Of a stretch of 27,024 nucleotides of DNA, positions 12,301 to 16,570 are shown in pieces (positions within the stretch are counted from its first letter, which is position 1; each line of letters opens with the position of its first letter). The stretch spans positions 1 through 27,024 of the forward strand of contig CAZLMW010000110.1 in the NCBI GenBank assembly GCA_964560875.1, given 5' to 3'. A model generated the notes under the pieces. It did not search any database. It saw only the letters and a program-made list of their open reading frames with translations, and had not been told where the DNA came from. The position numbers were made by a program, and so were the translations under genes. The stretch comes from CAZLMW01 sp964560875 (GTDB lineage: Bacteria > Myxococcota_A > UBA9042).

Positions 12301-15300
12301 CAGTGCTGGGGCTACAACGGCCACGGCGAGCTCGGCGACGGCACCACCACCGCCCGCAAGACACCGGTCACGGTCAAAGGCGTCGACAAGGCCATCGCCA
12401 TCGCGACCGGCTACTACAACACCTGCGCGCTCAAGTCGGACGGCTACGTGTGGTGCTGGGGCTACGGCGCCCACGGTCAGAACGGCTTTGGCAACACGTG
12501 GAATTACACCGAGGCCGTGCGCGTCAAGAAGGGCACGCGGTTCGAGGCCATCGGCAACGGTCACTACCACCAGTTCGGCATCGTCGACGGCGGCGTCCTG
12601 ATGGGTTGGGGCTACAACAACTACGGGCAGATCGGCACCGGCGGGACAGGCAACAAGACCACCCCCGTCAAGCACGCCACGCTGACCGATGCGCTCGGCG
12701 TCTCCGGCGGTCACGACCACTCCTGCGCGTACACGCAACAAGGCCGCGTGTGGTGTTGGGGCCGCAACTCCCACGGCGAGCTCGGCAACGGCGCAACGAA
12801 GAACACGTACGCGTCCGTCGAGGTGAAGGCCGCCGGCGACGTCGCACAGATCGCGCTGGGTCGTCACCACAGCTGCGCGCTCCGCAAAGACGGCGTGGTC
12901 AACTGCTGGGGCCACAACAGCTACGGCCAGGTCGGCATCAACGTCAGCGGCATCCACGTCAACAAGCCCTACCCGGTCCAGGGCAGCGATCCGGCGCCCG
13001 GCGGCAGCGATACATGCAGCCACGTGTCCGACTGCTCCGACGACGGCAACCCGTGCACCGTGGTCGCCTGCGAGAAGGGCAAATGCGTCGCCAAGGCGGG
13101 CGCCAACGGCTTCAAGTGCAACGACGGTGACGCCTGCACAACCAACGACGCCTGCAAGGCCGGCAAGTGCGTCGGTGCGCAGAAGAACTGCAGCGACGGC
13201 AACCTGTGCACCACCGATACGTGCAGCAGCCAGGCCGGCAAGTGCGTATTCGCCCCGATCCCGGGCAGCGCGACATGCGGCGTCGGCAAGGTCTGCAGCC
13301 AGGGCGTGTGCAGCAGCAAGCCCACCCCATGGGCCACGTCCATCGCGCTCGCCAACTACACGACCTGCGCCGGTCACCCCGACGGCACCGCATCGTGCTG
13401 GGGCTACGCGGCACACGGCCAGCTCGGCGACGCGACCACCACGGAGAAGCACTCGCCGGTCAAGGTGAAGGGCCTCAAGGGCGTTACGTCGCTCATCGCG
13501 GGCGACGCGCACATCTGCGCGCTCAAGAGCAACGGCGCCGTTTCCTGCTGGGGGTTGGGAACGTCCGGTCAGCTCGGCAACAACGCGACGAGCAACAGCC
13601 CGGTCCCGGTCGACGTCAAGGGCCTCGGCGGGGTCACGCGAATCGAGGCAGGCGGCAACACCACGTGCGCGGTCAAGGCGGATCGCAGCGTCTGGTGCTG
13701 GGGCTACAACGGCTACGGCCAGATCGGCATCGGCGTGACCGGCAATCGCAAGGTCCCAACGAAGATGCTCAACCTCGATAACGGCGTCGAAGTGGCGCTC
13801 GGCTCCAACCACAACTGCGTGCTCGGAACGGACGGCTACGCGCGTTGCTTTGGCTACGGCTCCCACGGCCAGCCCGGCGACGGCTGGCACAGCCGCACGT
13901 TCTACGACGTGACCATCAGCGAGAGCATCAACAACCTCAAGCACGTGTCCACCGGCTGGCTCGGCATCTGCGCGTTGCGAGGCAGTGGCGAGACCTGGTG
14001 CTGGGGCTACAACGGCTACGGCCAGCTCGGCGACGGCACGACCACCAACCGCCAGGGCGCGGTCAAGGTCGACACCAACCAGACGTTCATCTCCCTCGTT
14101 GGCGGCGAACGGCACACCTGCGGCAAGACGGCCAACGGCGCGGTTTGGTGCTGGGGCTACAACGGCAACGGGGAGCTCGGGGACGGCACCAAGACCACCC
14201 GACGCAAGCCGGTCCAGGCGCTCGGCGTTCTCGGCGCCAGCCAGATCGCGGCCGGTCGGCATCACACCTGCGCGCTGCGAGCCGACGGTTCGATCGTCTG
14301 CTGGGGTTACGGCCACTACGGCCAGCTCGGCAACAACGTGTGGAGCAGCGCGGGAAGCTCAACGGTGCCCACCGACGTCCTCGCGTCGCAGAAGGTCCCC
14401 GGCGGCGGCAACAAGTGCCAGATCGCGGCGGATTGTTCCGACGACGGCAACCCATGCACGGTCGCCAAGTGCGACGCCAAGACCGGCGATTGCCAGCACG
14501 TTCCGGCGGCCGACAACTTCGCCTGCGACGACGGCAACGCCTGTACGTCGGGCGACAAGTGCACCAAGGGCACGTGCTCGGGCGGCAAGCCGAAGACCTG
14601 CAACGACAACAACACCTGCACGGTCGACACCTGCAGCGAAAAGACCGGCGAATGCGTCTATGCGCCCTACCCCGGCGGTGCGTCATGCGGCAGCGGCAAG
14701 ACCTGCTGGCACGGCAAGTGTCAGAGCAAGGCCACCGGTTGGGGCAAGCAGGTCATGGCGTCGTACTACACCTCCTGCGCCATCGAGGCCGACGACACGG
14801 TGTCGTGCTGGGGCTACAACGGCTACGGTCAGGTCGGCGACGGCACGACCAAGAACCAGTACAAGCCCACCAAGGCCAAGGGGCTCGGCGGTGTCACGTA
14901 TCTCAGCGGCGACTACTACACCCACTGCGCCATCCGGTCGGACAAGTCGCTGTGGTGCTGGGGCTACGGATCCCACGGCCAAATCGGCGACGGCGGCACG
15001 TCACATCGCTACGTTCCGACCCACGCCAAGGGCGTCGGCCAGGTCGATGATGCTGCCGCGGGCTGGTACCACACCTGCGCGCTCAAGAAGGGCGAGGTGT
15101 ACTGCGTGGGCCACAACAACAGCGGCGAGCTCGGTCGCGGCTTCCGCAGCAACGAAAACCTCACGACATGGGGCAAGGTCCCGGGCCTGAACAACGTCAT
15201 CGACGTCTCGGCAGGCGAACGCTTCAGCTGCGCGCTGCGCAACAACGGCAAGGTGTACTGCTGGGGCCACGGCTACCTCGGTCGCTGCGGCGGCAAGGCC

Positions 15301-16071
15301 AAGACGTCCAGCAGCGTGACCTCTGGCGCCAACCCCAAACCGCTCGAGGTGACCGGTTTGACGAGCATCACGCAGATCAGCAGCACCTACCAGGGCTCCT
15401 GCGCGCTCAAGTCCAACGGCACGATCTGGTGCTGGGGCCGCGGCAACTACTATGAAAACGGGGACGGCAAAGGCAAACACGCCTCAGTTCCGGTGCAGGT
15501 TACGGGCATCACGACAGCCGTCCAGGTCAACCGCGGCATCTACTGGGGCAACGCCATCCTGAGCGACGGGACCATCCGCCATTGGGGCTACAACCACTAC
15601 GGCTACTCCGGCGACTCGACCGGCGGCGGCGGCTCCAACGCGTACAAGAAGCAGCCCGTGGCGCCCAAGGGACTCGACAACGTCATCTCGCTGACCGCGG
15701 GCTCATCGAGCAACTGCGCGGTGCGTGGCGACGGCGTCACGTTCTGCTGGGGTCGCGGCCAATATGGACAAAATGGCCACGCGATCGCGGCGACCGAGTA
15801 CGAGCCACGGACCGTCTGGGGCAGCAACCCGACCCCCGGCGGGCAACCGACCGGCTGCGGTAAGGACGTCGACTGCGCCGAAGACGGCAACCCATGCACC
15901 GTCGCCAAGTGCATCGCCAAGACCAAGACGTGCAGCCACGTCGCCGGTCCCAACAGCGTGATCTGCGACGACGGCTCGCCTTGCACAACCAACGACGCCT
16001 GCAGCAGCGGCAAGTGCGTGGGTAAGACGAAGTGCAAGAAGTGCAACGTCAAGACCGGATACTGCGGCTGA
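232..16071 (+). CDS. Giant Cys-rich, seven-propeller RCC1-repeat surface lipoprotein
   Basis: A predicted outer-surface lipoprotein of about 5,279 residues, unbroken over 15.8 kb. The lipobox LAAGC puts the lipidated Cys at residue 32. Then come an acidic Asp/Thr/Ala linker, a Cys-rich head, 62 four-Cys modules (residues about 320-1998) resembling the Dictyostelium CTDC repeat family (PF00526), and seven RCC1-type seven-bladed beta-propellers with six Cys-rich linkers and a Cys-rich tail. Blades carry the RCC1 signature (HTCAL, then CWGYNGYGQLGDG). RCC1 propellers usually bind proteins or other ligands, so an adhesion or recognition role is inferred and no enzymatic motif is seen. The rod-like, probably disulfide-rich stalk would hold the propellers away from the cell. 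The next gene starts 124 bp downstream after a hairpin, so this is probably a single-gene unit. The start could be 265 instead. Confidence 0.96.
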   Translation: MAAHSRREATAMSRAYRLTVLATALSLLAAGCGDDLEAPETGVTADTGITNDIGALDTALPETTDDVATTDDTGAEDTGPADTGTDDDAAADTGSDDDAGADDGGADDAGADAGGPCVGGAGCPCDSDSVCDSKACVWTFSGAQICAPGCDNNGACTGDNVCADVNGAKVCVDPDVALCTPCAANKDCAVPGANKAACMSWGGAGAFCGTHCDSDADCSKGYECKKGKDVQDNDVSQCIPAAGVTCECSGYGIAKKAKTACYSGTDPQACPGEIKCLSDKDPGAPAGGGITPCSAPAAVTETCDAKDNDCDGKADNGDPCDDDNVCTNDLCDGAAGKCSNKAIKDGLDCTDGSACTVGDVCTSGACTGKVVTCDDQSSCTNDACDQKAGKCTFTPLADGSKCDDGNACTENTKCGSGHCKGAPVNNGTTCDDGYVCTVGDHCQNGDCVAVRVPPGTQCDDGDGCTMKDACDNLDCLGQEVDCDDDNPCTTDTCDSKAGACVHKLLKDGDACIDGNPCTGQGACKTGKCETKPLPNGAKCTDDEPCTKDEICQDGSCKFTKVTDGTACDDGKPCTAGGKCASGVCDAPNVKDGTACDDGDACTGPGACELGQCAAVATNCDDSNPCTTDACDTKKGSCLFTAIANATKCDDGKACTGIGACDGGKCAAPAVLDGKPCTDGNPCTKDASCKEGVCTSVHKKDGEKCDDGNPCTGEGACATGVCKTAKLTDGSKCDDSNPCTSGDQCFSGNCLGAGGPCNDNKPCTADRCDLATGKCKFEPLPNGLGCDDNNPCTEDEKCDAGACKAKPVSGGGTCDDGNPCTKDGKCSGGKCQFTAVNDGDKCDDSNPCTAAGACKSGVCSTKPLKDGANCDDGNKCTTGNACKAGKCDGVDKLCDDNDACTADFCHLKDGGCRYSKLAEGAKCDDGNPCTGIGACTSGKCKAAPVKGLVKCDDANACTTDETCQDGKCVFVAVADGSGCGDGGACHLKGACKGGKCDSTALPEGAKCDDNNKCTANDACKNGTCIGGAASCDDNNDCTADTCDAQTGKCSNSALPDGGKCDDGNECTGDDACKGGKCTATPIDAKKCNDGNQCTTDEVCKAGLCVFTAVPDGKSCDDGLLCTSAGKCKGGKCDVVNLPDGSTCTDNDGCTAKDRCASGACTGVVTTCNDKDDCTIDTCDVKTGKCVFKPVTGIKCDDGNACTGGDACKDGKCSFTPVSDGTKCDDGDSCTIDGACKGGKCASKPGKEGQKCDDGSKCTVSDLCKNGKCIGGGLTCEDGNSCTTDACDSDSGKCTFKPLTDGAKCDDNNPCSAADACKSGKCASVKAKDGTPCDDGDPCTSGDICKGGTCQLIPKKDGEKCDDGDGCTSDDKCAKGKCVGQGVKCNDGNSCTADSCDPKTGKCAYTQLDGPSCDDTNTCTASDSCAKGACKGNPVQAGVPCDDKNSCTTKDICNKGACGGSGINCDDGDSCTTDSCNAKNGCVFNPVADGAKCDDGNPCTSKDGCKSGKCAGGATANGGACDDGDKCTEKDACTGGKCAGSALNCDDKNPCTVDKCDTKTGKCVLTNVKDGNTCDDGNLCSKDDTCKSGLCKGTNADGRKCDDGSKCTANDACKSGKCAGTDLSCQDGNQCTSDGCDPKKGCAFTDLSDGAKCDDKAACTVGDVCKAGKCSGAAQPNGSVCDDGNKCTKGDTCQSGACKGAAATCNDGKACTVDQCDAKTGKCAYPPIKDGGTCDDGNACTTGDKCASGTCVAQKLPDGAKCDDGNKCTGNDSCLAAKCSGKAITCDDKNQCTADVCDPATGCKAVALADGFKCDDGNICTKGDSCQSGSCKATALSCNDDTPCTADKCDTTTGKCLFVPLKDGAKCNDADACTVSETCKKAVCSGVAKVCDDKNSCTFDTCDKLDGCVFNKRKDGTSCEDGKTCTGKDVCKSGKCVGVAQGCDDGDACTTDTCNAKTGNCTYKATKTALTCKDNNPCTINGCDAKTGKCTVTLSPKGSECGFGQICNAGKCGAAPIGPALDITAGDLFTCALQADGKVRCWGYNGYGQIGNGKKSQTWVLPTEVKGVTQGRSVAAGQNHTCALRQNNTVMCWGRNNYGQLGVGDKSDRVSPVQVKFLGNAIGLSSGRNHTCAVTVDKKVVCWGYGTSGQLGDGANVSRNLPTAVKGITNAVAVSAGDNHTCALRNDGYVMCWGNNSNGKLGNPVTSTNVPRLVEKLTAAVGLTSGWNHNCALKPDGRSVCWGYNGWGQLGNGLTASSTEPKESLKISKLFKVRGGEGHTCAIRSPLGDVWCWGKGTHNQLGVNEAKHKSLPEQVKNLRNVVSLALGRYHTCALRQNGDVYCWGYNYYAQLGYKAHSGYKTVPFPVAPAPVLQPPTQGCSKDSECASDGSACNKPQCNVSTGKCSFSAINTNKACDDGNKCSFDDKCKSGVCQGTAVACHDGNPCTDDNCTLQTGQCSLSPYPGSATCGSKKLCGKGQCSATVIGWAKRIAAGSSHTCAVTRDAEVWCWGRNEVGQCGNGKKGSNLRQPVPDKVLNVKDAVDVSAGNRHTCTFDKDGIVWCWGANTYGQLGNGTKSNNLNPTKTKFIGGKATALALGYDHTCALLDNGKVSCWGYNGHGEVGDGSYKHKTTPQVVGNLDKVVGITSGQYHTCALRSDGYVYCWGYNQYFRLGNTWMGNSNVPVVVQGLTASGGISAGLYHTCGIKPDGRGVCWGYNGYGNLGNGLTKHSAAPVDVLKIGDLWQIEGGGNHTCVIKAGKVHCWGYNGNGELGDGTGQRKHQHTPVQVPGMDNVVQLAAGHNHTCAMWPEGSVFCWGYSWWGQVGDGRIGGGYVDKPRPVYLSNKAPGGADVCNANVDCAEDGNVCTVATCNTKTGKCEHTAAGDGMQCEDGNACVTDETCFKGKCIGAEVSCDDGNPCTIDSCAAQTGECVYSPLPGGTTCGKSGVCLKGICARKATGWAHYVDAGAYHNCAVLQTGKLACWGNNYYGQLGNGLSQAKTGSGSERSTVPVEVKNVTHALDVSGGERHSCAVREGGSVWCWGNNTYGQLGDGGKAQSEFAIQVKGADSGYSKVSLGQYHSCGLKADGTVSCWGYNAYGQLGDATTTQRLFPVPVSKLDNVVQLEASEQSTCALRNDGYVYCWGHNSNGQLGSPQLSGAWEPVVVNKLLKVDQVASFGYHGCGLLQEGTVKCWGYNGYGQLGDGLTKSTKLPVDVHALKGVSKIAAGRNHSCAIVGGGKVWCWGRNSWGQLGKGDKTNKHSAIPVVVKGMTHALQLTAGYRHTCALWGEGSVYCWGYSDYGQLGSGHNGVVSDVPVLVSGSDAAPFGGDKCKIDADCAEDGNACTIAKCDKDSGSCKQVNAIDGFGCEDGDKCTTKDVCAKGSCVGKKIICNDGNACTSDSCSSVSGQCINAPAPGSAVCGSGKVCSKGVCAASAQGWGKQIAAGGYHTCALKQDGTVACWGRGDYGQIGNDQMKSGLKYHRPQAVKGLTGIDAVAAGGNHSCALKKGEAWCWGYNVYGQLGNGGKSNLKIPGKVKNIKDIKKLELGDNFSCALRADGTVWCWGYNNYGNLGIGTNKVEILPKKVLGLTGVIDISGGQHHTCAVLASGYARCWGYNNYGQLGSGFTQTRYEPVHVQDLIKATQITVTYSSSCARKSDGTLRCWGYNGHGQLGNGNKTNSAWPRSTLKITDAKQISGGGRHFCAVAGNGSGWCWGYNGYGNFGDGTKTSSSLPKEIKGVTNLLQLSAGYDHTCGLQADGTVWCWGYDYYGQVGNGTYNSGGFASAQLVIGTNTAPYGYDKCNADADCAEDGNTCTVAFCDTKNNACKTKDVPDGFGCTDGDKCSLSDKCKAGKCVGTAVNCNDGNACTSDLCSPESGKCVAAPLPGSAVCGVGKICSKGACSDKINGWATGIGSGDYHSCAVLQDGSVNCWGRNNQGQIGNGVKGVDRHIPTAVVKLKNATAVDGGESHTCALQSGGAVWCWGYNNYGQLGNGGTAQTNSPVAVTGMKTAVQISIGGSTSCALLANGTVQCWGYNGHGELGDGTTTARKTPVTVKGVDKAIAIATGYYNTCALKSDGYVWCWGYGAHGQNGFGNTWNYTEAVRVKKGTRFEAIGNGHYHQFGIVDGGVLMGWGYNNYGQIGTGGTGNKTTPVKHATLTDALGVSGGHDHSCAYTQQGRVWCWGRNSHGELGNGATKNTYASVEVKAAGDVAQIALGRHHSCALRKDGVVNCWGHNSYGQVGINVSGIHVNKPYPVQGSDPAPGGSDTCSHVSDCSDDGNPCTVVACEKGKCVAKAGANGFKCNDGDACTTNDACKAGKCVGAQKNCSDGNLCTTDTCSSQAGKCVFAPIPGSATCGVGKVCSQGVCSSKPTPWATSIALANYTTCAGHPDGTASCWGYAAHGQLGDATTTEKHSPVKVKGLKGVTSLIAGDAHICALKSNGAVSCWGLGTSGQLGNNATSNSPVPVDVKGLGGVTRIEAGGNTTCAVKADRSVWCWGYNGYGQIGIGVTGNRKVPTKMLNLDNGVEVALGSNHNCVLGTDGYARCFGYGSHGQPGDGWHSRTFYDVTISESINNLKHVSTGWLGICALRGSGETWCWGYNGYGQLGDGTTTNRQGAVKVDTNQTFISLVGGERHTCGKTANGAVWCWGYNGNGELGDGTKTTRRKPVQALGVLGASQIAAGRHHTCALRADGSIVCWGYGHYGQLGNNVWSSAGSSTVPTDVLASQKVPGGGNKCQIAADCSDDGNPCTVAKCDAKTGDCQHVPAADNFACDDGNACTSGDKCTKGTCSGGKPKTCNDNNTCTVDTCSEKTGECVYAPYPGGASCGSGKTCWHGKCQSKATGWGKQVMASYYTSCAIEADDTVSCWGYNGYGQVGDGTTKNQYKPTKAKGLGGVTYLSGDYYTHCAIRSDKSLWCWGYGSHGQIGDGGTSHRYVPTHAKGVGQVDDAAAGWYHTCALKKGEVYCVGHNNSGELGRGFRSNENLTTWGKVPGLNNVIDVSAGERFSCALRNNGKVYCWGHGYLGRCGGKAKTSSSVTSGANPKPLEVTGLTSITQISSTYQGSCALKSNGTIWCWGRGNYYENGDGKGKHASVPVQVTGITTAVQVNRGIYWGNAILSDGTIRHWGYNHYGYSGDSTGGGGSNAYKKQPVAPKGLDNVISLTAGSSSNCAVRGDGVTFCWGRGQYGQNGHAIAATEYEPRTVWGSNPTPGGQPTGCGKDVDCAEDGNPCTVAKCIAKTKTCSHVAGPNSVICDDGSPCTTNDACSSGKCVGKTKCKKCNVKTGYCG
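328..579 (+). other. Acidic Asp/Thr/Ala-Gly low-complexity linker
   Basis: About 84 residues are dominated by D, T, A and G, with recurring ADTG, TDD and DDAGAD motifs and no Cys. Such linkers are common just after the lipobox in deltaproteobacterial surface lipoproteins. It probably acts as a flexible tether between the membrane anchor and the folded part. Confidence 0.8.
580..1188 (+). other. Cys-rich head with a MopE-like metal-binding motif
   Basis: About 203 residues with irregularly spaced cysteines, not in the repeat register that follows. At 1138-1188 the segment TCDAKDNDCDGKADNGDP matches the short Asp-rich motif of the MopE family (PF11617, CDGxDNDCDGxxD), described as metal-binding in other proteins. 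Only one copy is present here. The rest resembles Cys-rich modules of other large deltaproteobacterial lipoproteins, and I cannot name a fold. Confidence 0.6.
1189..6261 (+). repeat. Stalk of 62 four-cysteine modules plus a C-terminal cap
   Basis: By hand count there are 62 consecutive modules, each with four cysteines and a CDDGNxCT-like core, followed by a short cap (CGFGQICNAGKC). Three classes occur. Alpha is C-x5-C-x4-C-x6-C-x10 (about 29 residues, core CTxDxCD). Beta is C-x5-C-x5-C-x4-C-x10 (28). Gamma has beta spacing but a 6-residue tail (24). They are arranged as alpha-beta(n)-gamma groups. Group blocks are: n=0 at 1189-1347, n=2 at 1348-1674, n=3 five times at 1675-3726, n=2 twice at 3727-4377, n=1 five times at 4378-5580, n=0 three times at 5581-6051, then alpha-alpha-cap. 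Codon choice is very uniform (mostly tgc gac gac ggc), as expected for repeats spread by tandem duplication. Confidence 0.9.
6277..7359 (+). repeat. RCC1 beta-propeller 1 (seven blades)
   Basis: Seven CWG-containing blades are counted, each beginning with a T/N-C-A-[LVI] strand. Unlike the later propellers it opens with GPALDITAG and lacks the leading Gly-Trp seen in propellers 2-5 and 7. A Cys-rich linker (alpha-like, gamma, alpha, cap) follows at 7360-7680. Confidence 0.88.
7681..8775 (+). repeat. RCC1 beta-propeller 2 (seven blades)
   Basis: Seven blades, starting at the Trp of GWAKRIAAG. Blade 1 has an extra Cys (7774-7776) where other blades have Leu, Val or Ile in the GQLG turn. The alpha-gamma-alpha-cap linker follows at 8776-9096. 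Confidence 0.88.
9097..10206 (+). repeat. RCC1 beta-propeller 3 (seven blades)
   Basis: Seven blades, each with both blade cysteines. The segment opens with GWAHYVDAG, and blade 1 has a longer loop after GQLGNG. The linker follows at 10207-10527. Confidence 0.88.
10528..11613 (+). repeat. RCC1 beta-propeller 4 (seven blades)
   Basis: Seven blades, all with both cysteines, opening with GWGKQIAAG. The YNGYGNFGDG and YNNYGNLGIG variants show ordinary drift of the turn motif. The linker follows at 11614-11934. Confidence 0.88.
11935..13014 (+). repeat. RCC1 beta-propeller 5 (seven blades, one without its Cys pair)
   Basis: Seven blades. In blade 5 the first Cys is Phe (12574-12576) and the partner Cys of CWG is Gly (12604-12606), while the rest of the blade (WGYNNYGQIGTG) is well conserved. 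The linker follows at 13015-13329. Confidence 0.88.
13330..14415 (+). repeat. RCC1 beta-propeller 6 (seven blades)
   Basis: Seven blades, opening with Pro-Trp instead of Gly-Trp. Blade 4 has CFG in place of CWG and GQPG in place of GQLG but keeps both cysteines. The linker follows at 14416-14739. Confidence 0.88.
14740..15855 (+). repeat. RCC1 beta-propeller 7 (seven blades, most divergent)
   Basis: Seven blades. Blade 3 has CVG for CWG. Blade 4 has an extra Cys (15286-15288) in the GQLG turn. Blade 6 has Asn (15550-15552) and His (15580-15582) in place of its two cysteines. It is the least regular propeller, which fits its terminal position. Confidence 0.86.
15856..16068 (+). other. C-terminal Cys-rich tail, a shortened linker module
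   Basis: The tail starts like every inter-propeller linker (CGKDVDCAEDGNPCT, then a gamma module). It then ends in a short CKKCNVKTGYCG segment instead of the usual second alpha module and cap. It looks like a linker cut short to form the natural C-terminus. The stop codon TGA follows at 16069-16071. Confidence 0.75.
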
Positions 16072-16132
16072 TTGCAACGGCCTTGGAGCCGCGGCGGGTC
16101 ACTGCACGGCACCTCTTCATCGGTTCGCCCGG

Positions 16133-16153
16133 CTTTCTCATCACGTGAGAAAG
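16133..16153 (+). terminator. Perfect 8-bp hairpin after the giant gene
   Basis: CTTTCTCA pairs exactly with TGAGAAAG around a 5-nt loop (TCACG), 62 bp after the stop codon. No run of T follows, so it is not a classic intrinsic terminator. It could stabilise the 3' end of the mRNA or act as an operator for the next gene. Confidence 0.35.
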
Positions 16154-16194
16154 ATGGGTTAGCATCGGGCCAACCAGAGCCCGAGGAGCCGCCC

Positions 16195-16503
16195 ATGAAA
16201 CGTGTCGTCGTGCAGTACCGCTGCCGCCCGGACGCCGCAGACGCCAACCAGGCCGCGATTGAAGACGTGTTTGCCGAGCTCGCCCAGAGCCAACCCAAAG
16301 GTCTGAGATACGCCGCTTTTCGCGCCGATGATGGCGTGAGTTTCGTGCACGTCGCCGCGATCGACACCGACGACGACAGCAACCCGCTCGGCCAATCCGA
16401 GGCGTTCAATCGGTTCCAAGCCGGTCTGAAGGAACGTGTCGACGTCCCGCCCACGGCGACGTGGATGCAGCCGATCGGCGACTACGGTGTTCTCGAAAAA
16501 TAG
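16195..16503 (+). CDS. Small ABM-like dimeric alpha/beta-barrel protein (putative)
   Basis: A 102-residue cytoplasmic protein starting MKRVVVQYRC. It has the pattern strand (VVVQYRC), helix (ADANQAAIEDVFAELAQ), strand (LRYAAFRADDG), strand (FVHVAAID), helix (SEAFNRFQAGLKERV), strand (TWMQPIGDYGVL). This matches the antibiotic biosynthesis monooxygenase-like (ABM) ferredoxin-like fold by topology and length. Members range from heme- or quinone-linked monooxygenases to proteins of unknown role, and I see no catalytic residues that decide between them. The start is supported by GAGGAG at 16183-16188, 6 nt upstream. The ATP-grasp gene begins 67 bp downstream on the same strand, so the two may be cotranscribed. 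Confidence 0.8.
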   Translation: MKRVVVQYRCRPDAADANQAAIEDVFAELAQSQPKGLRYAAFRADDGVSFVHVAAIDTDDDSNPLGQSEAFNRFQAGLKERVDVPPTATWMQPIGDYGVLEK

Positions 16504-16570
16504 AGCCAACGCCCCACCTGGCCCGGCCAGGCTGGCGCCGCGATCCGATCCGCGTCATCCTATTGCGGTC

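Noticed and set aside
7078..14316. Three long minus-strand open frames (7078-10137, 10363-12135, 12136-14316)
   Set aside because: They are antisense shadows of the propeller repeats. They have no domain resemblance or independent ribosome site, and they follow the sense repeat period.
16133..16153. Calling the hairpin a definite intrinsic terminator
   Set aside because: The stem is good, but no T-run follows, so it is listed only as a hairpin of uncertain role.
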